A stretch of DNA of 64,000 nucleotides from Ferruginibacter paludis (GCF_030409685.1 NZ_JAUFQJ010000002.1:522360-586359), one strand, 5' to 3'. Shown: positions 17,562 to 28,600, counted from the first letter of the stretch. The notes: generated by a model not told the origin, from the letters alone. Program-made: numbers and translations.

Positions 17562-17706
17562 CAAAATGGCTATTATTAACATAGGCGCAGGGTTTTGCTA
17601 TTTAAATCTTAACTTGCCTTTAGTATTTCAAACTTCATTTTTAAGGATGCTTTTCGGAGTACTATTTTCAACAACAACCAATTAAAACAACAACAAAATT
17701 CCCCCA

Positions 17707-18480
17707 ATGTCTTTACAATTAGTCCGACCAATAGCCTTTATAGATTTAGAAACCACCGGTGTAAACCTGTCAACAGACAGGATAGTAGAAATTGCGATGA
17801 TAAAAATTTTGCCTGATGGCAGCCGCGTGGTAAAAAGAAAATTAATCAATCCACAAATGCCTATCCCGGCTGTAACTACCGCCATACATGGCATTACAGA
17901 TGAAATGGTAAAAGATGCGCCGACTTTTAAACAGGCAGGAAATGAGTTAAAAATGTTTATAGAAAACTGCGACCTGGGAGGTTACAACAGCAATCGTTTT
18001 GATATCCCTATGCTGATGGAAGAGTTTTTGCGTGCAGGAATGGATGTAGATCTCAGCACCCGGAAGATGGTGGATGTTCAGCATATTTTTTACACCATGG
18101 AGCCCCGTACTTTAACCGCAGCCTATAAATATTATTGTGAGAAAGAACTGGTTGATGCGCACAGTGCCGAGTCGGATGTTAATGCAACCATTGATGTGTT
18201 GTTGTCGCAGATACAGCGTTATCCGCAATTGGGTAATTCAGTGGAGAGTATTTTAGGTTCAATCGGGGAAGAAAAGATAGTAGATTATGCCCGCCGCTTT
18301 TTATTTAATGATAAGGGCGTGGAGGTTTTTAATTTCGGAAAGCATAAGGGCCGCCCGGTGATGGATGTATTAAAAGCGGAACCGCAATATTACGATTGGA
18401 TGATGCGGGGCGATTTTCCGTTGCATACCAAGCAGAAATTGACCGAGATTTTGAACAGAACCCTGTTAAAGAATACCTAA
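17707..18480 (+). CDS. DnaQ-type 3'-5' exonuclease with ExoX-like C-terminal domain
   Basis: 257 residues. The N-terminal two thirds is a DEDDh exonuclease: FIDLETTG (Asp, Glu), RFDIPML (Asp) and AHSAESD (His, Asp). The C-terminal segment from about residue 205 (FNFGKHKGRPVMDV, then YYDWMMRGDFP) is the small domain found after ExoX-like exonucleases. It removes nucleotides from 3' ends. Whether it acts as a proofreader for DNA polymerase III or as a separate repair enzyme cannot be told. It stands alone, with the next gene 78 bases downstream. Confidence 0.88.
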   Translation: MSLQLVRPIAFIDLETTGVNLSTDRIVEIAMIKILPDGSRVVKRKLINPQMPIPAVTTAIHGITDEMVKDAPTFKQAGNELKMFIENCDLGGYNSNRFDIPMLMEEFLRAGMDVDLSTRKMVDVQHIFYTMEPRTLTAAYKYYCEKELVDAHSAESDVNATIDVLLSQIQRYPQLGNSVESILGSIGEEKIVDYARRFLFNDKGVEVFNFGKHKGRPVMDVLKAEPQYYDWMMRGDFPLHTKQKLTEILNRTLLKNT

Positions 18481-18527
18481 TTAGAAAGTTCGCGTAAAAT
18501 GGTATGGGAAATATTATTTACAAATTG

Positions 18528-18535
18528 TACTTTCG
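18528..18535 (+). promoter_or_regulatory. -7 box upstream of the glycosyltransferase
   Basis: TACTTTCG, one base off TAnnTTTG, 23 bases before the TTG start at 18559. It gives a short leader and supports that start. Confidence 0.4.
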
Positions 18536-18558
18536 TTTAAAGTATGCCATTTTAGTCT

Positions 18559-19344
18559 TTGGAGAAACTTGTTATCATACCAACCTATAACGAAAAAGAG
18601 AATATTGCCTCCATTATTGAGGCAGTATTTGCTTTGCAGCAACAGTTTCATGTGCTTATTATTGACGATGGGTCACCTGATGGAACCGCTGAAATTGTAA
18701 AAACACTGTTTTCAAAATACCCGGCTCAATTATTTTTAGAAGAACGCAAAGGGAAGTCTGGTTTGGGTACTGCCTACATCCATGGGTTCAGGTGGGCGCT
18801 TGCAAAAGGTTACCAGTTTATTTTTGAAATGGACGCCGACTTTTCTCACAACCCGGCAGATTTGCAGCGCTTATATGAAGCTTGTAAAAGTGGGGCTGGC
18901 GTGGCAGTAGGGTCAAGATACGTAAAAAATGGTGCTGTTGAAAACTGGCCGGCCAATCGTATCGCCTTGTCGAAGGGAGCTTCTTTATATACAAGGCTAA
19001 TCACCTGGATGCCGGTGATGGATCCAACTGCCGGATTTGTTTGTTACCGCCGGGAAGTATTGGAAGCCATTAATTTATCAGCTATTCATTTTGTAGGATA
19101 TGCCTTCCAGATAGAAATGAAATTTGCCGCCTGGAAATTGGGATTTGTCATTAAAGAAGTGCCCATCACTTTTAAAGACCGTAAGCTGGGCGATAGTAAA
19201 ATGAACAAAGGCATCATTAAAGAAGGCGTTTTTGGTGTAATTAAATTACGCTGGTTAAGCCTTTTTAAAAACTATCGCAACAATGTAAAAAGCGGTGATA
19301 CTGTAAATTTTCAACGCCAGGAAATAATACTGGAAGGAGAATAG
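18559..19344 (+). CDS. Polyprenol monophosphomannose synthase-like glycosyltransferase (GT2)
   Basis: 261 residues. KLVIIPTYNEKENI at the start, DDGSPDGTAEIV, then EMDADFSHNP with the metal-binding aspartates are characteristic of dolichyl/polyprenol phosphate mannose synthases. These transfer mannose from GDP-mannose to a lipid phosphate at the inner face of the membrane. No C-terminal membrane helices are present, so this is the soluble form. The start is TTG at 18559: the conserved N-terminus begins exactly there, and the ATG at 18543 runs into a stop within four codons. Confidence 0.88.
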   Translation: MEKLVIIPTYNEKENIASIIEAVFALQQQFHVLIIDDGSPDGTAEIVKTLFSKYPAQLFLEERKGKSGLGTAYIHGFRWALAKGYQFIFEMDADFSHNPADLQRLYEACKSGAGVAVGSRYVKNGAVENWPANRIALSKGASLYTRLITWMPVMDPTAGFVCYRREVLEAINLSAIHFVGYAFQIEMKFAAWKLGFVIKEVPITFKDRKLGDSKMNKGIIKEGVFGVIKLRWLSLFKNYRNNVKSGDTVNFQRQEIILEGE

Positions 19345-19485
19345 TTTCAGTATCAATCCCTCACTTCTTTTTTACTTGCGTCCATCAAAAAAAATACATT
19401 TTCTGAAGGCAAAATCCTTTGTCTGAAATATTTAAACTTCGCACTTACCGTCTTAAAATCACCCCTAAAATTTACATTGCAAATT
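19345..19485. other. Spacer between the glycosyltransferase and a possible RNA
   Basis: AT-rich, no coding frame. AAATTTACATTGCAA at 19468-19482 also occurs at 61928-61942 in front of the methyltransferase gene, and may mark a promoter. Confidence 0.35.
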
Positions 19486-19690
19486 AACAGAAGTTATTGT
19501 TGCCGTTTTGTATCATATTCTTGTACTGCTCAAGTCACCAGGTTGGGCCCTAGTTCCGGAGTGAGGCCTGATCATTCTTTCAGTGCTCAGATGTGTCCTT
19601 ATACAATTTTGGGTACGAGTTGGATACTTAAGTTATACGCCAGTGTCACCTGCATTGCTGTCAACTATTCTTTGGAAAAACTGTTTCTCT
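19486..19690 (+). ncRNA. Candidate structured RNA, 6S-like rod (unproven)
   Basis: This gene-free stretch is unusually G+C-rich for the intergenic DNA around it (for example 19535-19568). It folds on paper as one long, interrupted hairpin with fully nested helices: 19523-19525/19636-19638, 19529-19535/19626-19632, 19538-19540/19621-19623, 19547-19550/19611-19614, 19558-19560/19596-19598, 19562-19565/19586-19589 and 19568-19571/19580-19583. A rod of about 200 bases with internal loops resembles 6S RNA. I cannot match it to a sequence family, and no clear terminator is visible. The open frames in it look random. Confidence 0.35.
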
Positions 19691-19757
19691 TTTAATAGCT
19701 GGTTTTAATTATTTTTACGCCCTTCAATCAATATTGCAGTAATTAAAACCACTATAC

Positions 19758-20651
19758 ATGTATGATATCTGTTGCATAGGACACATTACACTGGATAAGG
19801 TAATAACGAATAGAGGCGAAAAGCATATGGCCGGGGGAACATCATTTTATTTCTCCAATGCGCTGCGGAACATGGATGTGAATTATTGCCTGGTTACAGC
19901 CCTGGCAGCAAGCGAGATCCGTTTTGTTGAGGAGCTGCGTGCCATGGGAACAGAAGTAATTGCGCTGCCCAGTAAACATACTGTTTATTTTGAAAATAAT
20001 TATGCCGACAGTCTTGACCACCGCACCCAGCGGGTATTACAAACAGCAGATCCATTTTCGGTTGACGAGCTAAGAAATGTTAATGCTGACATTTTTCATC
20101 TTGGGCCGTTGCTTGCGGATGATATACCATTGGCATTAATAAAAGAACTGGGTGGCAGGGCCAGGATATCGCTGGATGTGCAGGGATACCTGCGCAAGGT
20201 AGAAGACAAACAGGTACAGGCGGTTGACTGGGAAGAAAAAAAAGAAGCTTTGCAATACGTTGAAATCGTTAAGGCTGACGAATCAGAACTACAGGTTCTC
20301 ACCGCAACCAACAGTGTGCGCAGAGGCGCTGAAATGCTTGCAGAATGGGGAGTAAAGGAGGTGGTAATTACCTTTAACAGCAAAGGTTCGTTGGTATATG
20401 CCAACAATATTTTTTATGATATCCCGGCCTTTGTACCTGCAGTAGAAACTGATGCAACAGGATGCGGAGATACCTATATGGCCGGCTATTTATATCAGCG
20501 TGTAAAAGGAGCTTCTGTACAGGATGCAGGAGAATTTGGAGCAGCAATGGCCAGTTTGAAAATTGAATCTTCGGGACCTTTTACAGGTACTAAAGAAGCA
20601 GTGCTCCTTCAAATGGAAAAAAGTAAAACGTACAACACAACTATAAATTAA
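19758..20651 (+). CDS. PfkB-family carbohydrate kinase
   Basis: 297 residues of the ribokinase/PfkB fold. The C-terminal signature DATGCGDTYMAGYL carries the catalytic aspartate and anion hole, and GGTSFYFSNALRNM is the N-terminal glycine-rich region. The substrate is not clear. Its place at the head of a unit with uxaB and uxaC would suit 2-keto-3-deoxygluconate kinase, but the N-terminus is unlike typical KdgK and nearer to sugar-alcohol or inositol kinases. The SGNH gene starts 4 bases after its stop, so they are co-transcribed. Confidence 0.85.
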   Translation: MYDICCIGHITLDKVITNRGEKHMAGGTSFYFSNALRNMDVNYCLVTALAASEIRFVEELRAMGTEVIALPSKHTVYFENNYADSLDHRTQRVLQTADPFSVDELRNVNADIFHLGPLLADDIPLALIKELGGRARISLDVQGYLRKVEDKQVQAVDWEEKKEALQYVEIVKADESELQVLTATNSVRRGAEMLAEWGVKEVVITFNSKGSLVYANNIFYDIPAFVPAVETDATGCGDTYMAGYLYQRVKGASVQDAGEFGAAMASLKIESSGPFTGTKEAVLLQMEKSKTYNTTIN

Positions 20652-20655
20652 ACAC

Positions 20656-21336
20656 ATGAAATACTTATCCAGGTTGTTATTGTTATTGCCTTTGACATGG
20701 CTCTCTTTTACGAATCCTCCTAAAAAGATTAAGGTAGTTTTTTTTGGCGATTCAATTACACAGGCTGGTGTTCAGCCAACAGGTTATATTACGAAGCTTG
20801 ATAGCGTAATAAAGCAATTGCATTTGCCTGATTCTATTGAACTCGCCGGTGCCGGCATAGGTGGTAATAAAGTATACGATCTGTATTTGAGAATGGATGA
20901 GGATGTGCTGAAAAAAAATCCTGACGTAGTTGTTATATATGTGGGCATAAATGATGTATGGCATAAAGCCAGCTCAGGCACAGGCACTGACCCTGATAAA
21001 TTTGAACGGTTCTATCGGGCCATCATCAAAAAATTGCAGGAGAAAAATATTAAAGTTATTCTATGCACGCCGTCAGTCATTGGTGAGCGCAATGATAATT
21101 CCAACCAGCAGGACGGCGATTTGAACCAATACAGCACCATTATCCGTACAATGGCAAAAGACCTTTCTTTACCGGTTTGCGATTTGCATAAAGCTTTCGC
21201 TGATTACCTCAAAGTTAATAACGCTTCCAACCAGGAAAAAGGAATATTAACATCAGACCGTGTGCACCTGAATGAAAAAGGTAATTTATTTGTGGCTATG
21301 GAAATGTGGAAGGCGTTGCAGAATATCATTAAATAA
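20656..21336 (+). CDS. SGNH/GDSL-family hydrolase, exported
   Basis: 226 residues with a signal peptide (about residues 1-20). The four SGNH blocks are present: FFGDSITQAG (Ser), GIGGNK (Gly), VIYVGINDVW (Asn) and DRVHLNEKGN (Asp-His). Such enzymes are esterases, often deacetylating polysaccharides or short esters. In this uronate locus, removal of acetyl groups from pectin-like sugars is a plausible but unproven role. It is tightly coupled to the PfkB gene (4 bases) and lies 26 bases before uxaB. Confidence 0.88.
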   Translation: MKYLSRLLLLLPLTWLSFTNPPKKIKVVFFGDSITQAGVQPTGYITKLDSVIKQLHLPDSIELAGAGIGGNKVYDLYLRMDEDVLKKNPDVVVIYVGINDVWHKASSGTGTDPDKFERFYRAIIKKLQEKNIKVILCTPSVIGERNDNSNQQDGDLNQYSTIIRTMAKDLSLPVCDLHKAFADYLKVNNASNQEKGILTSDRVHLNEKGNLFVAMEMWKALQNIIK

Positions 21337-21362
21337 TTTATCAGCCATTAATTGGATGCAGC

Positions 21363-22853
21363 ATGTTACTATCAAAAGAAAATCTTAAAAAAATAAATGG
21401 GGACGCAGTATTATTGCCGGATGAAGCCCTGCTGAATTTACCGGAAAAAGTGTTGCAATTTGGTACAGGCGTATTATTGCGGGCACTGCCTGATTATTTT
21501 ATCGACAAGGCTAACCGTTGTGGTAAATTCAACGGCCGGATTGTGGTGGTAAAATCGACTGATGGCGGTGATGCAGGTGCGTTTGACAGGCAGGATGGGT
21601 TGTATACATTGTGCATGCGAGGCATTACTGATGGAAAGTCAATACAGGAAAGCGTGGTTTGTTCTTCTGTAAACAGGGTATTGTCCGCTGCAACAGACTG
21701 GCAGTTGGTGCTGGAGTGTGCCGCCAATCCGGAGCTTGCTGTAATTATTTCAAACACAACAGAAATAGGTATTGAATTGGTAAAAGAACCTGTCAGCTCA
21801 AATCCGCCTGTATCTTACCCTGCTAAATTACTAGCCTTTTTATATGAACGGTTTAAAGTATTCGGGGGAAGTGTGCAAAGCGGCTTTGTGATTATACCAA
21901 CAGAATTAATTTCAGATAATGGCAATAAATTAAAAGCCATTGTTCAGGAACTGGCAGAGTGGAATGAATTGGATAAAAAATTTATTAACTGGCTGCTGGC
22001 ATGCAACCAGTTTTGCAATTCGCTGGTTGACAGAATTGTACCGGGCTTACCGGATGCAGGCAAAAAAGCGGCGCTTGAGCAGGAACTAGGATACCAGGAT
22101 GATCTGCTGATCATGAGCGAAGTATATAGCCTGTGGGCAATTGAAGGCAATGAGCAGGTAAAGTCGGTATTGTCTTTCGCAGCAGCAGATCCGGGCGTTG
22201 TAATTGCAGATGACATCACCGTTTTTAAGGAATTGAAACTGCGCTTACTCAACGGAACACACACACTCAGTTGCGGGGTCGCATTCCTGGCCGGTTTTAC
22301 CACTGTAAAGGAAGCAATGAATGATGCCATCCTGAGCCAATATATAAAACAGCTTATGCTGGAGGAAATTGCAGTTGCCATTCCATTCAACGTAGAAGAA
22401 AAGCAGGCAAAGGAATTTGCAGTAAAAGTGTTGGACCGGTTCAGCAACCCAAGTATAGAACATCAGTGGATAAGCATTACCTTAAATTATACAGCCAAAT
22501 TAAAAATGCGGGTTGTACCTGTTTTACAGTACTACTACAAGCTATACAAAAAAGTGCCTGAAAATATAGCCACTGGATTTGCTGCCTGGCTTCTATTTAT
22601 GCACGAGGTAAAAAAAGAAGGCAATAATTATAGGGGAGAATTGAAAGGAAAGGCTTATCCTGTTAAAGATGAGATGGCATCTTTGTTCTTTGATCAGTGG
22701 CATAATTTAACCCCTGATAATTTAGTAAAAGCTGCTTTATCTGACATCAATTTATGGGGTGCAGATCTTACACAACTGGATGGTTTTACCGAAAATGTTA
22801 CTTTTAAATTAAAAGCCATTATGCAGCAGGGAATCATGGCTGTAATTGCTTAG
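21363..22853 (+). CDS. uxaB: Tagaturonate reductase (altronate oxidoreductase)
   Basis: 496 residues, the usual length for UxaB of the mannitol dehydrogenase family. VLQFGTGVLLRALPDYF is the N-terminal Rossmann segment, and the central KLRLLNGTHTLSCGVAFLAG is the conserved substrate region with the catalytic lysine/asparagine/histidine neighbourhood. It reduces tagaturonate to altronate with NADH in galacturonate breakdown. It is followed 47 bases later by uxaC, which makes its substrate. UxaA and KdgK homologues are not visible in the window. Confidence 0.9.
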   Translation: MLLSKENLKKINGDAVLLPDEALLNLPEKVLQFGTGVLLRALPDYFIDKANRCGKFNGRIVVVKSTDGGDAGAFDRQDGLYTLCMRGITDGKSIQESVVCSSVNRVLSAATDWQLVLECAANPELAVIISNTTEIGIELVKEPVSSNPPVSYPAKLLAFLYERFKVFGGSVQSGFVIIPTELISDNGNKLKAIVQELAEWNELDKKFINWLLACNQFCNSLVDRIVPGLPDAGKKAALEQELGYQDDLLIMSEVYSLWAIEGNEQVKSVLSFAAADPGVVIADDITVFKELKLRLLNGTHTLSCGVAFLAGFTTVKEAMNDAILSQYIKQLMLEEIAVAIPFNVEEKQAKEFAVKVLDRFSNPSIEHQWISITLNYTAKLKMRVVPVLQYYYKLYKKVPENIATGFAAWLLFMHEVKKEGNNYRGELKGKAYPVKDEMASLFFDQWHNLTPDNLVKAALSDINLWGADLTQLDGFTENVTFKLKAIMQQGIMAVIA

Positions 22854-22900
22854 CACAAAGCACGATAATCATTGTATAACAATCAGAAAAGTAATGTGGG

Positions 22901-24301
22901 ATGAAAAAATTTATGGATGACAATTTTTTGCTAAAAAATGCAACTGCACAAAGGCTGTATCACGACTTTGCAAAAAAAATGCCCATTATTGATTACCACA
23001 ATCATCTTTCACCGGAACAAATTGCCAATGACATTAACTTCGAAAACCTTACCCAGCTTTGGTTGTACGGCGATCATTATAAGTGGAGGGCAATGCGTAC
23101 CAATGGGATAAATGAAAAATTCATTACCGGCAACGCTACTGACTACGAAAAGTTTGAGCAGTGGGCAGCCACTGTTCCCTATACATTGCGCAACCCACTG
23201 TATCACTGGACCCACCTGGAACTGCAGCGCTATTTTAACATCGATACCATATTATCTCCGGCAACCGCAAAGGCGATATACGATGAATGCACAGCCAAAT
23301 TAAAAACGCCTGCATTTTCTGTAAGGAATTTGTTGCTGAAAATGAATGTGAAAGTACTTTGCACAACTGACGACCCCACCGATACCCTGGAACATCATCA
23401 AAAATTACGGGCCGATGAATTTGAAATAAAGGTACTTCCAGCCTTCAGGCCGGATAAAGCAATGAATGTAGATGATGTGGAGTCCTTTAACAACTATGTA
23501 AACAAATTACAGGAAGTATCCGGAATATTAATTGCCAGTTGGGATGATTATTTGCATGCCCTTAAAACACGTCATGACTTTTTTGCAACAATGGGATGTA
23601 CCATCAGCGATCATGGATTGGAACAATTATATGCTGTTGATTACAACGAAGCGGAAATAAAAAATATATTCCGTAAAATCACTTCAAACGAAACCATTTC
23701 GCAACAGGAGAACATAAAATTTAAATCAGCTATGCTGATAAAATTTGCATTATGGGATCATGAAAAAAACTGGGTGCAGCAATACCACGTAGGGGCTTTG
23801 CGTAATAACAATTCAAGGAGGCTGAAAGAACTTGGTGCTGATACCGGATGGGATTCCATTGGTGATTTTTCGCAGGCAAAGCAGTTATCCAAATTTCTGG
23901 ATAAGCTTGACAGTACTAATCAACTGGCAAAAACTATACTGTATAATTTAAATCCAGCCGACAATGAATTAATGGCTACCATGGCCGGCAATTTCAATGA
24001 TGGAAGTGTGGCGGGAAAAATGCAATATGGCGCATCCTGGTGGTTTTTAGATCAGAAAGATGGTATTACAAAGCAGCTTGAAACCCTGAGCAATATGGGC
24101 CTGCTGAGTAAGTTTATTGGCATGCTTACAGACAGTCGCAGCTTTATGAGTTATCCGCGCCATGAATATTTCAGAAGAACGCTGTGTAATATCATTGGTG
24201 AGGAAATTGACAATGGAGAGTTACCTGATGATACCAATTGGGCTGGTAAAATAATACAAGACATCTGCTTCAATAATGCGAAGGCATATTTTGGATGGTA
24301 A
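22901..24301 (+). CDS. uxaC: Uronate isomerase
   Basis: 466 residues, amidohydrolase fold. PIIDYHNHLSP near residue 30 gives the two metal-binding histidines, and TDDPTDTLEHH and TDSRSFMSYPRHEYFR are further UxaC blocks. It converts galacturonate to tagaturonate and glucuronate to fructuronate. It is the last gene of the unit PfkB-SGNH-uxaB-uxaC, and the convergent YhcH-family gene ends 35 bases downstream. Confidence 0.95.
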   Translation: MKKFMDDNFLLKNATAQRLYHDFAKKMPIIDYHNHLSPEQIANDINFENLTQLWLYGDHYKWRAMRTNGINEKFITGNATDYEKFEQWAATVPYTLRNPLYHWTHLELQRYFNIDTILSPATAKAIYDECTAKLKTPAFSVRNLLLKMNVKVLCTTDDPTDTLEHHQKLRADEFEIKVLPAFRPDKAMNVDDVESFNNYVNKLQEVSGILIASWDDYLHALKTRHDFFATMGCTISDHGLEQLYAVDYNEAEIKNIFRKITSNETISQQENIKFKSAMLIKFALWDHEKNWVQQYHVGALRNNNSRRLKELGADTGWDSIGDFSQAKQLSKFLDKLDSTNQLAKTILYNLNPADNELMATMAGNFNDGSVAGKMQYGASWWFLDQKDGITKQLETLSNMGLLSKFIGMLTDSRSFMSYPRHEYFRRTLCNIIGEEIDNGELPDDTNWAGKIIQDICFNNAKAYFGW

Positions 24302-24336
24302 CACAAATCAGGCAATAAGCTTTCAATAGATTATAT

Positions 24337-24795
24337 TTAGACCCTCACTTTGAGTACCATTTTTTGTATGGGTAAATCGTCCACGGCAATCATTGGCGCA
24401 TGAACATCTTCAGGAAATAAAATAACAAATTGGCCTGCATGCAATTCAAAAAACATGTCGGGCTTATCTTCAAAAATTAATACATCTTTCTCGGTATCGT
24501 ATGCTCCTTTTGGTTTAACACAACTGGCTCTGGGTTTCCATCCGAACTTTTCTTTTCCACGTATACAAACCTGGATGTCGATGTGTTGATTATGGCACTC
24601 AAATTCGTCAATCGATTTTTCTTCGCTTACGCCAGGTTGAGTGAAAAAAATTGCTTTAATATTCTCGCCATCAACAATATATTTCCCGGCGGGTATTATA
24701 GAAAGTGCCGAACTATTGATATAGGCAAATGCCTTTTCAAAAAAGGGGTGTAGAGAAAAATATTTAGTTGCGTCTGTCAATGAGTCAATTATCAT
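24337..24795 (-). CDS. YhcH/YjgK/YiaL family protein (sugar anomerase-like)
   Basis: 152 residues, beta-sandwich of the DUF386 family. ECHNQHIDIQVCIRGKEKFGW and FVILFPEDVHAPMIA contain the conserved His/Glu cluster of a probable metal site. Members accompany sialic acid, uronate or L-gulonate utilisation genes and are thought to interconvert sugar forms. It faces the uxaBC unit, which fits a role in the same sugar pathway. It has its own upstream region. Confidence 0.87.
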   Translation of the reverse strand: MIIDSLTDATKYFSLHPFFEKAFAYINSSALSIIPAGKYIVDGENIKAIFFTQPGVSEEKSIDEFECHNQHIDIQVCIRGKEKFGWKPRASCVKPKGAYDTEKDVLIFEDKPDMFFELHAGQFVILFPEDVHAPMIAVDDLPIQKMVLKVRV

Positions 24796-25655
24796 GAGCG
24801 TTTATTTTTGATTTCAAAGAAACAATGTTCTTGTGAATAAAGTGTATAAAAGGTTTAAAAATCATCCGTGTACAATGATTTTAAACAGGTAAAGAATGTT
24901 GTTAACCTTAGTCAGTTAGTGTAAAAAAATTAATAAAAGAGCATATACAGTAAGTTTTGGCAATGCATTTAATTACAGTACAGATTACCTACGTTGTTAC
25001 CTTTATGCCCTGAAACTATCTGCCAGCCTATGTTGTATTGAATATGAGATTTTTGTAGCTGTTCAACTGGAACACGAATTTTCTTGAAAAAAAGTATGCG
25101 GGATTTAAAAACTTTTACCGGCTAAAAATATAGAATGGTATGGTTGTTGCAAAAGCGATTGTTGTATTTTTAGTTTTCATTTTTTATTCCAATAACTATG
25201 ACCATTCTTCCAACAATCATCTCACGTTATTTTATTTATTTAAAAATTTGCAGATCCTACCAGCGGAGTCAGCCAGAAGATTTGCCAGACGGCAGGTAGT
25301 TTAACAGTACTGGTTGCGATGTATGCTTACGCATTTCTGCGATGGACCATGCTGAACGTTTGTTAGTCAAATTTGTGCAGTGATGCATTGATACTACTTC
25401 CTTTTATAAAAAGCTTACAGGTTGCTGTTTAATATGGCCAGGGAGGGTGATTGCGTTTCTCCAAGCAGTATGAGTCATTCATTGCAACAATTATTATCCG
25501 GTACTTCTGGTTGCACCTGATAAAAGCTGCCCAAAATTGCTGGTAGACTGGCAATTTCTCTATGAATTTTTGAATGTCCCATTGCGAAAAGCGCTTGCTC
25601 TTCCGCTAAAGAAGCGCCACGTAGTTAAGTCAATATCCATACAAATCCAATTTAC
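24796..25655. other. Long gene-free region upstream of the beta-helix gene
   Basis: About 860 bases without a convincing coding frame. It contains the promoter of the YhcH-family gene at the left and that of the secreted protein at the right. An imperfect inverted repeat sits at 25257-25299 (CTACC-A-GC with GC-A-GGTAG), of the type seen in scattered genomic repeats. The rest looks like decayed or plain spacer DNA. Confidence 0.5.
25257..25299. repeat. Imperfect inverted repeat in spacer
   Basis: CTACC (25257-25261) and GC (25263-25264) pair with GC (25292-25293) and GGTAG (25295-25299) around a mismatch. No T tract follows. It could be a REP-like element, but only one copy is in the window. 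Confidence 0.3.
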
Positions 25656-28600
25656 ATGAAACAGATTTCATTACTCCTTTTTTGGTTATTTAGTACGCTG
25701 TTTTCAAATGCTAAAAATTATTACGTTTCTGCGTCAGGCGATGACTCAAACGATGGTTTAACAATAAACACACCATGGCAATCGCTGGCTAAAGTTAACC
25801 AATCGTCTTTCGCTGCAGGCGATGTTATTTTATTTAAACGAGGCGATGTGTTTTATGGCACGCTAAAAGTCCCAGCAAATAATATGTCTTTTGACGCTTA
25901 TGGAACCGGAAATAAGCCGGTACTAACAGGCTTCGAAACTTTAACTTCCTGGACAAATATGGGAAACGGAATCTGGAAAACAAATGTTTCCCGGGGAAGC
26001 AATGGTTTAAAAATCGTCACGATTAACGATAAAATGCAGCGAATGGGGCGCTATCCAAATTACAATGTGACGGATGGGGGGTATTTATCTTACGAAGGAA
26101 CGAATAGTGGAACACCTTCGGTTACCGATAACCAGTTAAGTACCTCTCCCTATAATTGGAAGGGAGCAGATATTGTCATAAGAAAGTATAGTTATGTTTT
26201 TGAAGTTTGCCCCATCACAGATCATACCGAAGGAACTTTGTCATTCACATTGCCTAAAGATTTTCAAAATAGTCCATTAACAGATGGGTTTACATCAGCC
26301 GGTTATGGATATTTTATCCAAAATGATATAAGAACCCTGGATAGCTTTGGTGAGTGGTACTTTAACCAATCTTCAAAAGACTTGTCGGTTTATTTTGGTA
26401 ATGTGGATCCATCTTCTTTGCAAATAAAAGCTGCCACCATCGATACTTTGTTTAACTGCGGGGAAGCAGGATTTGGTACTTCCGGGACACCGCATTATTC
26501 AAATATAACAGTAAAAAATCTAGCACTTGAAGGCGCCAACAAAATTGCTTTTTTTTCTTTCAACGGGCAGAATATCACCATTCAACATTGCAATTTGAAT
26601 AATAACGGTAGTGGGGTGGTTATGTGGAGTGTGGCAAATTCTTTATGTGACAACAACACGGTGAGTAATACTCTGGATCTGGCAATTGCGCAACTGGGCG
26701 AATTTTCATCGCCAACAAAGGTTACCAACAATAATATAAAAAATACAGGCCTGATGCAGGGGATGGGCGGAAATGGCGCAGATGCATACAAGGGCATTTG
26801 GACAAGTGGCGATAATACCTTAATTCAAAATAACCGGGTAGATTCAACAGGCTATACGGGTATTTATTTTAATGGCAGTAATGTGATGGTAAAAAACAAC
26901 TACGTGACCAACTACTGTGCAATTCTCGATGACGGGGGAGGTATATACACCTGGGGAGATCACACAAAAGCAAACAGGATTATTGAAGGCAATATTGTCA
27001 TAAATGGAATTGGGGCCAGACAGGGAAGGCCGGAAAATAGTGCCATGACCTGGGGTATATATACGGATGGGGCAAGCAGCTACGTGAGCATTATAAATAA
27101 TACGGTTTCAAAAGCTGATGGTGGTGGTTATATGATGAATACCGGGCAGGATATATTATTAAGAGGGAATACTTTTTACGATGTTCCGGTTGCCATAAAC
27201 ATAAACAGGTTTCCCGGAATTGGTAGTCAGCCACTCTGCAGGCGAAATAACTTTATGGCCAATATTAATTATCCCGAGGTAAGCAACTTTTTTTATTGGA
27301 ATGGCCAGTTAAATCTCCCTGTTGTTACAGATATTCAATCAGATTTAAAGGCAATTGGTACATGGGACAGCAGCTATTACAGAAGCGATTTAAGCGCTCC
27401 ATTTGACTGGTACTATCATTTAACTTTCGGTGGTACATTTGTTGATCCGGCTGCTGAAAATTTGGCGCAATGGCAGAATTATGTGAATGGAGATGCGCAT
27501 AGCGTTGTGTTAAGCACAGCACCACATGTGTTTCAATACAATGCTACAAGCAACCCTGTTGTTTATGATTTTGCTGACCGGAGTAAAAAAGATCCTCAGG
27601 GAAATGTTTATAATAATTCAGCAACTATTCCTGCCTGGGGCTCGATGTTGTTATTTGATAATGGCGCTGCGACCGGAGGGAATATTTTACCGGTCGCCAA
27701 TGCCGGTGCAGACAAATCTATCGTTTTGCCAGTTACAACTTTGACACTTTCCGGCAATGGCACTGATGCTGATGGTACTATCAGCAACTATACGTGGACT
27801 AAAATTTCGGGTCCAGCCGGTACAACAATTGTAAGTGCCAATACAGCATCGACGGTATTAAACAACCTGGTGCGGGGTACGTATAATTTTGAGTTAAAGG
27901 TAACGGATAACAAGGGTGCCGCGGCAAGGGATACCGTTAAAGTAGTTGTCAATACGGCAACTGCGGTTGCAGTTGTTGCTAACAAGGCACCCGTTGTAAA
28001 TGCCGGTACCGATAAAGCAATTACGCTTCCGGCAAATACTGTAGCGCTCGCAGGCACTGCAACCGACCCTGATGGTGCTGTCAGCAGTTATCTTTGGACA
28101 AAAAAATCCGGCCCGGCAGGCGGCACAATAGCTACTGCAAATGCGGCTGCCACCTCAATAAGTAATCTGGTGCAAGGGACATATAATTTTGAACTGACTG
28201 TTACTGATAATAAAGGTGCAAAGTCAAAAGATTCACTTAAAGTAGTGGTTAGTACTTTTGTTGTGAACAAAGCGCCTGTTGCCAATGCAGGTGCAGACAA
28301 AACAATCGTCCTGCCTTTAAATACAGTAACACTTAAAGGCATAGGAACAGATGCCGACGGAACTATTGCGGGTTATACATGGGCAAAAATATCCGGCCCT
28401 GCGGTCGGAACGATTGCCACAAGCAACGCAGCTTCAACAACAATCAATAGCCTGGTACAAGGTGCATATAATTTTGTATTAACAGTAACAGACAACAAAG
28501 GTGCTGTTTCAAAAGATTCAGTTAAAGTAATTGTTAATGCAGCGGCTGTTACATCGCCGGTTGCTAATAAGGCGCCTGTTGCAAATGCCGGTGCGGATAA

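Noticed and set aside
19477..19695. 72-codon plus-strand frame in the RNA candidate
   Set aside because: The sequence is Cys-rich without any domain, and the same DNA folds as a rod-like RNA.
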